DNA from: Pseudomonas taeanensis MS-3
Lineage (GTDB): Bacteria > Pseudomonadota > Gammaproteobacteria > Pseudomonadales > Pseudomonadaceae
Reading direction: 5' to 3'
DNA length: 64,000 nt
Assembly: GCF_000498575.2 (NCBI RefSeq)
Contig: NZ_AWSQ01000001.1
Coordinates: forward strand, 1,283,914-1,347,913
Shown here: positions 18,173 to 27,524 of the stretch, piece by piece
How the letters are laid out: each line of letters starts with the position of its first letter
Position numbering within the stretch: position 1 is the stretch's first letter
The notes under the pieces: model-generated
What the model was told of the DNA's origin: nothing
The model's input: only the letters and a program-made list of their open reading frames with translations
The model's database searches: none
Program-made: the position numbers and the translations under genes

Positions 18173-18505
18173 TCAGTGGCCGGTGGTGTGCGAGAACAGC
18201 TGGATCACCACCACGCCACTGACAATCAGGCCCATGCCGAGTATCGCCGGGATATCCAGGCGCTGCTGATAGAGCACGGTCGCGGCGATGCTCACCAGGA
18301 CGATCCCCAGACCGGCCCACACCGCGTAGGCGATGCCGACTGGAATGGATTTGACCACCAGACTGAGCATCCAGAATGAAATCACATAACCGACAACCAC
18401 CAGCACCAGGGGTAATGGTTTGTTGAGGCCGTCGAGTGCCTTCATCGACGTGGTGGCGATGACTTCGGCAATGATCGCGATGCTGAGATAGACGTAGCCG
18501 GTCAT
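18173..18505 (-). CDS. Small multidrug resistance (SMR) efflux protein, EmrE-like
   Basis: A 110-residue inner-membrane protein with four hydrophobic helices, the exact length of E. coli EmrE. The essential proton/drug-binding glutamate sits at E14 in SIAIIAEVIATTSMKAL, and the GIAYAVWAGLGIV segment of helix 3 is conserved. It exports cationic lipophilic compounds as a dimer. The start is at MTGYVYLS, preceded by a CAGGAG site. It is divergent from a LysR-type gene, which may control it. Confidence 0.92.
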   Translation of the reverse strand: MTGYVYLSIAIIAEVIATTSMKALDGLNKPLPLVLVVVGYVISFWMLSLVVKSIPVGIAYAVWAGLGIVLVSIAATVLYQQRLDIPAILGMGLIVSGVVVIQLFSHTTGH

Positions 18506-18569
18506 GATGAGACTCCTGTGTGTGCTGTTGGCTATTCTAGTCATTTGGTTGATGGGATAAAGTGATTAC

Positions 18570-18588
18570 CTATCTGTATTGGAGATAG
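18570..18588. promoter_or_regulatory. Candidate operator dyad between SMR pump and LysR gene
   Basis: CTATCT (18570-18575) and AGATAG (18583-18588) form a perfect 6-bp dyad around a 7-base spacer, in the divergent region and overlapping the ribosome site of the LysR gene (GGAG at 18581). The size suits a LysR half-site pair and the place suits autorepression. It is a sequence-only candidate. Confidence 0.4.
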
Positions 18589-18591
18589 CTT

Positions 18592-19476
18592 GTGCAGTGG
18601 AGCCTGGAGCAGGTCCGGTTGTTCGTCAGCGTTGCCGAACTACAGTCTTTTTCTGCGGCCGCCCGTCAATTGCACCGCGCGCAGTCGGCCGTCAGCACGG
18701 CCATTGCCCTGCTCGAGACCGACCTGGGCGTAGTGCTGTTCGAGCGCAGCAGCGGCCGTCAGCCGCGTCTGACCGAGGCCGGCACGCTGCTGCTGGAGGA
18801 AGCGCGCGAGGTGCTGCGTCAGTGTGAGCGCCTGGAGGGGCGGGCGCTTGGTCTGATGCGCGGGGAAGAAACGCGATTGCGCTTGGCGCAGGATGAGGCG
18901 ATGCCGTACCAGCCTGTATTGGACAGCCTCGAGGCGCTGGCCCAGGCCTTCCCGCTGCTGGAGGTACAGTTGACCAGCGGTGCCCAGGGCGAGGTCGCGC
19001 GCAAGCTACTCGAGCGCCGGGCCGATCTCGGGTTGTTGTTTCACCATGAGCAGATGCCCGATGCGCTGGAGCGTCAGCGCCTCGGCAGCATCGAGATGGT
19101 CACAGTGTGCGGTGTCGGCCACCCTCTGGCGGGTCGGCCCTACGCTGATCGGCGTGAATTGGCACGGCACCGTCAGTTGTTGATGGTGCTGCAGGACAGC
19201 CATTACCCCGGTGGCGAACAGCTCAGCCCGTCGGTATGGCGCGCCGATAGTTTCTACGCCATGGCCGAGCTGCTCATGCGTAACCTCGGGTGGGCCTGGT
19301 TGCCGCGACATGTCGTGCAGTACCCGGTTTACCAGAACCAGCTGGTCGAGCTGCGCAGTGACTGGACACCGCCGCCCCTGGTGGTGGAACTGGTCTGTCG
19401 ACGTGACGAGGCTCTGGGGCCTGCGGCGCTTTGGCTGGCCGATTGTTTTGCCGAGCACCTGCAGGCCATCGGCTGA
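18592..19476 (+). CDS. LysR-family transcriptional regulator
   Basis: A 294-residue regulator. The N-terminal winged helix-turn-helix (residues ~1-60; SVAELQSFSAAARQLHRAQSAVSTAI) is followed by a periplasmic-binding-like effector domain to the end. The start is GTG at the MQWSLEQVRLF position, with GGAG 7 bases upstream. By the usual LysR logic it controls the divergent SMR pump gene and itself; the effector is unknown. Confidence 0.88.
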   Translation: MQWSLEQVRLFVSVAELQSFSAAARQLHRAQSAVSTAIALLETDLGVVLFERSSGRQPRLTEAGTLLLEEAREVLRQCERLEGRALGLMRGEETRLRLAQDEAMPYQPVLDSLEALAQAFPLLEVQLTSGAQGEVARKLLERRADLGLLFHHEQMPDALERQRLGSIEMVTVCGVGHPLAGRPYADRRELARHRQLLMVLQDSHYPGGEQLSPSVWRADSFYAMAELLMRNLGWAWLPRHVVQYPVYQNQLVELRSDWTPPPLVVELVCRRDEALGPAALWLADCFAEHLQAIG

Positions 19477-19509
19477 TTGACGGCAGTCACTCTGCTAAGC
19501 TGCGCGCCC

Positions 19510-20793
19510 ATGAATCGTACCCTTTATAACCTGTTGCTACACCTCGCCATGCCCCTGATCGCCCTGCGCCTGGCCTATCGCGCCTGGCGTGCGCCGGCCT
19601 ATGCGCGGCGCATCGGCGAACGCTTTGCGCTGGGTCTGCCAGCGCTAAAGCCCGGTGGTATCTGGGTGCATGCGGTCTCGCTGGGCGAAAGCATCGCCGC
19701 GGCGCCGCTGGTTCGCGAACTGCTGACGCGTTACCCGCAGTTGCCGATCACCCTTACCTGCATGACGCCGACAGGCTCCGAGCGTATTCAGGCGCTGTTC
19801 GGCGGGGCTGAGTATCAGGGGCGGGTGCAGCACTGTTACCTGCCTTATGATCTGCCCTGGGCTGCTGCGCGTTTTCTCCGTCGTGCGCAGCCGCGGCTCG
19901 CGGTGATCATGGAAACCGAGCTGTGGCCGAATCATATCCATCAGTGTACCCGCCGTGACATCCCCGTGGTGCTGGCCAACGCTCGCCTGTCCGAACGCTC
20001 GGCGCGCGGTTATGCGCGCTTCGCCAAGCTGACTGCGCCGATGCTCGCCGAACTGAGCCTGATCGCCGTGCAGACCAGTGCCGAGGCCGAGCGTTTTCGT
20101 GATCTGGGTGCGCGCGCCGCGTGTGTCGAGGTGACCGGCTCGATCAAGTTCGACCTGAGCATCGACCCCGAGCTGCCGCGCCGTGCGCTAGAGTTGCGCC
20201 AGCAGTGGCAGGCCAGCCAGCGACCGGTATGGATAGCCGCGAGTACTCATGTTGGCGAAGACGAGGCGGTGTTGATCGCTCACCGTGAATTGCTTAAGCA
20301 TTGGCCTGATGCGCTGCTGATTCTGGTGCCACGCCATCCCGAGCGCTTCGGTTCGGTATTCGAGCTGTGTCAACGCGAGGGCTTCGACACTCGCCGGCGC
20401 TCCAGTGGTGAGGCAGTGCAAGCCAGCGATCAGGTGCTGCTGGGCGACACCATGGGTGAGCTGCTGTTCCTCTATGCCTTGGCGGATGTGGCGTTTGTCG
20501 GCGGCAGCCTGGTGGCCAATGGTGGGCATAACCTGCTGGAACCCGCGGCGCTGGGTAAGCCGGTGCTCAGCGGACCGCACCTGTTCAACTTCCTCGAGAT
20601 CGCCGCACAGCTGCGTGAGGCGAGCGCCTTGCTCGAAGTGGCGGATGCCGCTGCGCTGGCGCAGCGGGTGGCCGAGCTCTGGCGTGAGCCGGCGCGCGCT
20701 GTGCGGATGCATGAGGCGGGGTTGGCGGTTATGCGGGCCAATCAGGGCGCGCTGGAGCGCTTGCTGGGCGGTCTGGGACGTTTGCTCGGTTAG
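19510..20793 (+). CDS. waaA: 3-deoxy-D-manno-octulosonic acid (Kdo) transferase
   Basis: A 427-residue GT30 enzyme that adds Kdo to lipid IVA at the inner membrane. The N-terminus MNRTLYNLLLHLAMPLIALRLAYRA supplies the membrane anchor and matches family starts. The first Rossmann half has WVHAVSLGESIAA with the catalytic-type glutamate; the second has VGGSLVANGGHNLLEPAALGKPV. No Shine-Dalgarno sequence precedes the ATG; instead CTGCTAAGCTGCGCGCCC abuts it. Convergent with the tolC-type gene. Confidence 0.95.
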   Translation: MNRTLYNLLLHLAMPLIALRLAYRAWRAPAYARRIGERFALGLPALKPGGIWVHAVSLGESIAAAPLVRELLTRYPQLPITLTCMTPTGSERIQALFGGAEYQGRVQHCYLPYDLPWAAARFLRRAQPRLAVIMETELWPNHIHQCTRRDIPVVLANARLSERSARGYARFAKLTAPMLAELSLIAVQTSAEAERFRDLGARAACVEVTGSIKFDLSIDPELPRRALELRQQWQASQRPVWIAASTHVGEDEAVLIAHRELLKHWPDALLILVPRHPERFGSVFELCQREGFDTRRRSSGEAVQASDQVLLGDTMGELLFLYALADVAFVGGSLVANGGHNLLEPAALGKPVLSGPHLFNFLEIAAQLREASALLEVADAAALAQRVAELWREPARAVRMHEAGLAVMRANQGALERLLGGLGRLLG

Positions 20794-20799
20794 CCGTCG

Positions 20800-20841
20800 C
20801 CCGGATGTACTCCGGGGCCGATCTCGCAGTTTACATCCGGG
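20800..20841. repeat. REP-like inverted repeat
   Basis: CCCGGATGTA (20800-20809) and TACATCCGGG (20832-20841) are perfect 10-bp arms around a 22-base GC-rich centre that itself holds CTCCGGGG. The CCGGATGTA-type arm resembles short dispersed extragenic repeats of pseudomonads. Only one copy is seen here, so repeat status across the genome is inferred. Confidence 0.5.
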
Positions 20842-20891
20842 CTATGTGGCGGCGAACTCAGCCAGTACGGCGAAATCCACGCGGAAATGAA

Positions 20892-20917
20892 AAAGCCCGG
20901 CACAGTGTCCGGGCTTT
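20892..20917. terminator. Bidirectional terminator between waaA and the tolC-type gene
   Basis: AAAGCCCGG and CCGGGCTTT form a 9-bp stem with an 8-base loop, A-rich on one side and followed by TCTT on the other, between convergent genes. It fits rho-independent termination in both directions. Confidence 0.85.
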
Positions 20918-20935
20918 CTTGTCTCAGCCAACGGC

Positions 20936-22384
20936 TCAGTAATCCTGGTTGCCGCGCAGTTGCGCTTCGGCGGCCTTGGCCAGGTCCGGTGGCAGGAAGT
21001 CCTTGTCCGGGTTGTAGTCCGGCTTGAGGTAACTGCCGAGGGCTTCCAGGTCGGCCGGGCTGAGGGTGCCGGCGGCCTGCTTGAGGCGCAGGTTGTTGAG
21101 GATGTAGTCGTAGCGTGCGTCGTTGTAGGTGCGTACCGAGTTGTACAGTTGGCGCTGTGAGTCGAGCACGTCGACGATGTTACGAGTGCCGACCTGATAG
21201 CCAATCTCGGTGGCCTCCAGAGCGCTCTGGTTGGAGATGATCGACTGCTTGCGCGCCTGCACGGTTTCCACGTCGGTGTTCACCGCGCGGTGCAGGTTGC
21301 GGGTGTTCTGTACCACCTGGCGGCGCAGGCTTTCGCGCAGCTGTTCGCTCTGGGTCAGGCGCTGGTAGGACTCGCGTACCTGCGAGCTGGTCAGGCCGCC
21401 GCTGTACAGTGGGATGTTCAGTTGCAGGCCGATTGAACGTTGTTCGACATCACCATTGAAGCGAGGTTGGCCGGCAAAACTGGTACTGGAGTTGCTGAAG
21501 CCGAGGCTGTCGTTATCGCCTTTCTGGTAGCTGGCCACCGCGTCCAGGGTCGGCGCATGGCCGGACTTGCGCTGGCGCAGGGTTTCTTCGGCGGCATCCA
21601 CCGCGTAGTTGCTGGCCTGCAGGTTGAGATTCTGCGCCGCGGCGGTATCGACCCAGGCTTTGGCATCGTTGGGCGTTGGCGCGAGGATCGGCAGGCTGTG
21701 CAGGATGCCCTCGAGGGCGCCATGCTCACGGTTGGTCAGCGTTATCAGCGCTTGGAACGCGTCGTCCACCTGGCGCTGGGCGATGATCCGGTTGGCGCGT
21801 GCAGTGTCGAAGCCGGCCTGGGCTTCGAGCACGTCGGTCTTGTCCGACAGGCCGACGTCGAAGCGCTCGTTGGCCTGGTCGAGTTGACGCTTGAACGCAG
21901 CTTCTTCGGCCTTGGTCGACGCCAGGGTGTCTTGGGCGCGCAGCACTGCAAAGTAGGTTTCCGCACTCTGCAGAATCAGGTTCTGTTCGGTGGCAGACAG
22001 CTCCAGTGCGGCTTGCTCGCTGGTAGCTTCGGCGGCCTGCAACTGAAACCAGCGGTCGGCGCGGAACAACGGCTGACTCAGGTTGGCCTGATACACGGTG
22101 CCGCTGCGGGAGCTGGTGATGGCTGGCGAGTCGATCGCGGTGCGGGTGTCGGTCATCGTGGCGCCGGCCGAGAGGTTCGGCAGCAACCCGGAACGGGCCT
22201 GTGGCACCACTTCACGGCGGGCCTGGTAATCGGCGCGCGCGGCCGCCAGGTCGGCATTGTTGTCGGCGGCTTCCTGGTAAACGGTAATAAGGTCCGTTTT
22301 GGTGGACAGCGGGGCTTGTTCTGCCCAGGCCAGTCCGGCGGAAGCGGAGGCCACGGCAAGAGCCAGAGAGAGTCTGCGCAACAT
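20936..22384 (-). CDS. TolC-family outer membrane efflux protein
   Basis: A 482-residue outer-membrane channel for type I secretion and efflux. The start at MLRRLSLALA gives a clear signal peptide ending near LAWA-EQA (residue ~22); an upstream in-frame start would bury it. Two outer-membrane efflux repeats follow (helical barrel halves about 30-230 and 245-440), with the family's YQVGTRNIVDVLDSQRQLYN near the end. Same place next to thiC as OpmH in P. aeruginosa (from memory), so opmH/tolC is the likely name. Confidence 0.9.
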   Translation of the reverse strand: MLRRLSLALAVASASAGLAWAEQAPLSTKTDLITVYQEAADNNADLAAARADYQARREVVPQARSGLLPNLSAGATMTDTRTAIDSPAITSSRSGTVYQANLSQPLFRADRWFQLQAAEATSEQAALELSATEQNLILQSAETYFAVLRAQDTLASTKAEEAAFKRQLDQANERFDVGLSDKTDVLEAQAGFDTARANRIIAQRQVDDAFQALITLTNREHGALEGILHSLPILAPTPNDAKAWVDTAAAQNLNLQASNYAVDAAEETLRQRKSGHAPTLDAVASYQKGDNDSLGFSNSSTSFAGQPRFNGDVEQRSIGLQLNIPLYSGGLTSSQVRESYQRLTQSEQLRESLRRQVVQNTRNLHRAVNTDVETVQARKQSIISNQSALEATEIGYQVGTRNIVDVLDSQRQLYNSVRTYNDARYDYILNNLRLKQAAGTLSPADLEALGSYLKPDYNPDKDFLPPDLAKAAEAQLRGNQDY

Positions 22385-22475
22385 TAGGGCGATCCTAGAT
22401 TCGGCGGTAATCGGCAAGGCTAAGGGGCCCTGCCAAGGGGGTCAAGGCACGCTGATAGCGCCGTGAGTGTAGTTT

Positions 22476-22503
22476 GCAACAAGCTATGTTGCTTGCGCGC
22501 AAC
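22476..22503. repeat. Three alternating GCAAC half-sites upstream of the tolC-type gene
   Basis: GCAAC (22476-22480), GTTGC (22488-22492) and GCAAC (22499-22503) give two overlapping 5-bp dyads, spacers 7 and 6, in the divergent tolC-thiC region. They could be an operator or alternative hairpins; nothing decides between them. Confidence 0.35.
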
Positions 22504-22569
22504 AATCTTCGTGCTAGTGGTTTAGTCGTCACTATCCGACGCATGGGTCAGGCTTTTTTGACTCAGCGG

Positions 22570-22599
22570 TTGGTTTTATTGCGATGTCTTGATTAGACT
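22570..22599 (+). promoter_or_regulatory. Candidate sigma-70 promoter for thiC
   Basis: TTGGTT (22570-22575) and TAGACT (22594-22599) are separated by 18 bases; the start of transcription would fall near 22606, just before the first base of the riboswitch stem. Both hexamers are imperfect, and the call depends on this good fit with the aptamer. Confidence 0.45.
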
Positions 22600-22607
22600 G
22601 CCTGGGT

Positions 22608-24702
<2,095 letters not shown>

Positions 24703-24720
24703 TGGAGTCTCGACGCAGAC

Positions 24721-24778
24721 GGTTGGGCGTTAACGCCCAACCGAATGCAGCGTGAACAGGACGGGCCTTCGGGCCCGT
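24721..24778 (+). terminator. Tandem hairpins after thiC
   Basis: A perfect 22-base palindrome (24721-24742, centre GTTAAC) is followed by a second GC-rich hairpin, ACGGGCC-TTCG-GGCCCGT (24761-24778), then TCGTGTT. Together they separate thiC from nudF and probably stop transcription of thiC. Neither has a strong U-tract. Confidence 0.6.
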
Positions 24779-24799
24779 TCGTGTTAATAGGGGGTAGTT

Positions 24800-25399
24800 A
24801 TGCAACAGGATGACGTTGAAATAATCGAGCGGGAAACCTGTTTTAGCGGCTTTTACCAGCTCGATCGCCTGCAGTTGCGGCATCGCCAGTTCGCCGGGGG
24901 GATGGGCCCGCAACTCAGCCGCGAGCTGTTCGTGCGCCACGATGCTGTGTGCGTGCTGCCTTACGATCCGCAGCATGATGTGGTGGTGTTGATCGAGCAG
25001 TTTAGGATTGGCGCCTTGGAGAAGAGTACCAACCCGTGGTTGCTGGAGTTGGTTGCCGGGCTGATCGACAAGGACGAGCAGCCTGAGGAAGTGGCGCGCC
25101 GGGAGGCGGTCGAGGAAGCGAATCTGACCTTGAGCTCATTGTGGCCGATTACCCAGTACTACCCTTCGCCTGGCGGCTCGGATGAGCGCGTACATCTGTT
25201 CGTCGGTCGTTGCGACAGCCAAGGCGCAGGTGGGGTACATGGCCTGGCAGAAGAGGGTGAGGATATTCGGGTGCATGTCTGGCCATTGGAGGATGCGCTG
25301 GACGCAGTGAAAGACGGGCGTATCGACAATGCGGCGAGCATCATCGCCTTGCAATGGCTGGCACTGAATCGCGCCGAAGTCCGGGGGTTATGGTCGTGA
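24800..25399 (+). CDS. nudF: ADP-ribose pyrophosphatase (Nudix hydrolase)
   Basis: A 199-residue cytoplasmic enzyme hydrolysing ADP-ribose to AMP and ribose 5-phosphate. The Nudix box is at 87-109 (GLIDKDEQPEEVARREAVEEANL pattern, with Ala where the final Gly usually stands). The AGLID context and length fit NudF. A GGGGTAG stretch precedes the ATG. The end overlaps the DUF1249 gene by 10 bases, starting the conserved nudF-DUF1249-cpdA-yqiA-parE order of gammaproteobacteria. Confidence 0.93.
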   Translation: MQQDDVEIIERETCFSGFYQLDRLQLRHRQFAGGMGPQLSRELFVRHDAVCVLPYDPQHDVVVLIEQFRIGALEKSTNPWLLELVAGLIDKDEQPEEVARREAVEEANLTLSSLWPITQYYPSPGGSDERVHLFVGRCDSQGAGGVHGLAEEGEDIRVHVWPLEDALDAVKDGRIDNAASIIALQWLALNRAEVRGLWS

Positions 25400-25848
25400 A
25401 CCTGTTACGCGAGCGCTACCGGGTCGATCTGGTCGAGCTGCAAGCGGTGTGCGAGGCCAATTATGCGCGGCTGATGCGTTTGTTGCCGGCCATGCGTGAC
25501 GAGCCCAGCGCGCGGCGGGTGGCGTTGAGCCAGGGCGAACATCTGCTCGGTGTGCTGGCGCTGGAGGTGCTGGAAACCTGCCCCTACACATCGACCCTGC
25601 AGGTACGTCAGGAGCACAGCCTGCCGTGGCTGCCGGTGCCGCAACTGGAAGTGCGGGTCTATCACGATGCGCGCATGGCGGAGGTGGTCAGCGCGCAAAG
25701 TGCCCGACGCTTCCGCAGTATCTATCCCTACCCAAATGCGGCGATGCACCAACCGGATGAAAAGGCCCAGCTCAATCTGTTCCTTGGCGAGTGGTTGAGC
25801 CACTGCCTGGCCTGCGGTCATGAGCTGGAGCCGGTGCTGCTGGGCTAG
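25390..25848 (+). CDS. DUF1249 family protein (YqiB-like)
   Basis: A 152-residue soluble protein of unknown function, found between nudF and cpdA in many gammaproteobacteria. The YARLMRLLP region near residue 25 and the C-terminal CLACGHELEP are visible. The start is the ATG preceded by GGGGG; a GTG two codons later is also possible. Context links it to the nudF-cpdA group, but I know of no assigned activity. Confidence 0.85.
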   Translation: MVVNLLRERYRVDLVELQAVCEANYARLMRLLPAMRDEPSARRVALSQGEHLLGVLALEVLETCPYTSTLQVRQEHSLPWLPVPQLEVRVYHDARMAEVVSAQSARRFRSIYPYPNAAMHQPDEKAQLNLFLGEWLSHCLACGHELEPVLLG

Positions 25849-25993
25849 TGACGTGCTGTTGAGTGAGATGGCGAATAAGTCAGTCCCATCCTGAGTCTTG
25901 TGGGCGCTTTTCTGTGACCTATGCCCGTTTATCGGGTTTACCGTTGGCTGGCCTAGCCGCCATAATCCAGGCATTCCGCTCAAGGAGAAGGCC

Positions 25994-26809
25994 TTGCCGC
26001 GCGTGCCCACTTCCGCTGAAGACTCCTCGGTACTGCTGGTGCAGTTGTCCGATAGCCATTTATTCGCCGAAGCGAACGATAAGCTGTTGGGCATGGATAC
26101 TCAGGACAGCCTGCAGCGAGTGATCGAGCAGGTGCTGCAGGAGCAGCCACAGATTGACCTGATGCTGGCCAGCGGCGACTTGTCGCAAGATGGCAGTCAG
26201 GCCTCTTATGCGCGTTTTCGCCAGATGACGGCGGCCATCCCGGCGCCAGCGCGCTGGTTTCCCGGTAACCATGACGAAGTTCCGGCCATGCAGGCCGCCT
26301 GTGTCGGCAGTGACTTGCTGGAATCGGTGATCGATCTGGGCAACTGGCGAATCATCCTTCTCGACTCCTCCATTCCCGGCGCGGTGCCGGGTTATCTCGG
26401 CGAGCGGCAACTGGCCTTGCTGGAGCGCGCGCTGGGTGAAGCCCCTGAGCGTCACCATCTGATCTGTCTGCATCACCACCCTGTGCCCATTGGTTGTCGC
26501 TGGTTGGACACGATCGGTGTGCGCAATCCGGGTGCATTGTTCGCGGTGGTGGAGCGCTTTGCTCAGGTGCGTGGGTTACTTTGGGGGCATATTCACCAGG
26601 AGTTCGATCAGCAGCGCAATGGCGTACGGCTGCTCGCGTCGCCTTCCACTTGCGTGCAATTCAAACCAGGTAGTGAGGAGTTTCAGGTAGACAGCACGGC
26701 CCCCGGCTACCGCTGGCTGCGTCTGCATGCTGATGGACGCCTGGAGACGGGCGTATCGCGCGTCAGCGGTATTCCGTTTGAGGTGGATTACAGCGTCAAG
26801 GGCTATTGA
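25994..26809 (+). CDS. cpdA: 3',5'-cyclic AMP phosphodiesterase
   Basis: A 271-residue class III metallophosphoesterase that lowers cAMP. The dimetal motifs are present in order: SDSHL, GDLSQDG, GNHDE, HHH(P) and GHIH. The start is assigned to TTG (reading LPRVPTSAED) because AAGGAG lies 6 bases upstream; the open frame upstream has no such site and encodes a poor N-terminus. In P. aeruginosa CpdA sets the cAMP signal sensed by Vfr. The gene sits between the DUF1249 gene and the esterase. Confidence 0.92.
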   Translation: MPRVPTSAEDSSVLLVQLSDSHLFAEANDKLLGMDTQDSLQRVIEQVLQEQPQIDLMLASGDLSQDGSQASYARFRQMTAAIPAPARWFPGNHDEVPAMQAACVGSDLLESVIDLGNWRIILLDSSIPGAVPGYLGERQLALLERALGEAPERHHLICLHHHPVPIGCRWLDTIGVRNPGALFAVVERFAQVRGLLWGHIHQEFDQQRNGVRLLASPSTCVQFKPGSEEFQVDSTAPGYRWLRLHADGRLETGVSRVSGIPFEVDYSVKGY

Positions 26810-26889
26810 AAGGGCGCTGAGGCTGGAGACAATCAGGCGAAAGCTGCTACCGTTCCGCTTCCCGATGCCGCGTGTCAGCCCTGTCAATC

Positions 26890-27507
26890 ATGCCCCTAGC
26901 CAACCCCAGTATTCTCTATATTCACGGCCTCAATAGCTCGCCTGCGTCGCTGAAAGCCAGCCAGTTGCTGTGCGCCATGACGCGCCTGGGTCTGGCTGCG
27001 AACCTGCGTGTACCGGCCTTGCATCACCATCCGCGTCAGGCTATTGCTCAGCTCGACGCGCTGATCGGCGAGCTCGGTCGGCCCGTGCTGGTAGGCAGCT
27101 CCCTGGGCGGCTACTATGCGACCCACTTGGCCGAGCGGCATGCGCTGCGGGCGCTGTTGATCAACCCTGCGGTACGTCCGCATCAGTTGTTCGAGGGCCA
27201 CCTGGGCCCGCAGCAGAATTTCTACAGCGATGAGACCTGGGAGTTGACCGCCGACCACGTGACGGCCCTGGCTGAGCTGGAAGTGCCGCCGCCGCAAGAT
27301 CCCGCGCGTTACCAGGTGTGGTTGCAGACCGCCGACGAAACCCTCGACTATCGCCATGCCCAGGCCTATTACCGCGCCTGCGCGCTGCGCATACAGGCCG
27401 GGGGCGATCACGGTTTTCAGGGTTTCGCCGAACATTTGCCGATGCTCTTTGCTTTTGCCGGTATCGACGCCCAGCTTTGGCGCGATATCGACTTTTCCGA
27501 CCTTTAA
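26890..27507 (+). CDS. yqiA: YqiA-type alpha/beta-hydrolase (esterase)
   Basis: A 205-residue cytoplasmic esterase. The oxyanion region ILYIHGLNSSP is at 8-18, the nucleophile elbow GSSLGG at 69-74 (S71), and a C-terminal AGGDHGFQ gives the catalytic His. The start is the ATG of MPLANPS; an upstream in-frame GTG is possible. It lies directly before parE, as in E. coli. Confidence 0.9.
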   Translation: MPLANPSILYIHGLNSSPASLKASQLLCAMTRLGLAANLRVPALHHHPRQAIAQLDALIGELGRPVLVGSSLGGYYATHLAERHALRALLINPAVRPHQLFEGHLGPQQNFYSDETWELTADHVTALAELEVPPPQDPARYQVWLQTADETLDYRHAQAYYRACALRIQAGGDHGFQGFAEHLPMLFAFAGIDAQLWRDIDFSDL

Positions 27508-27524
27508 TGACGACCAGAGACCCC

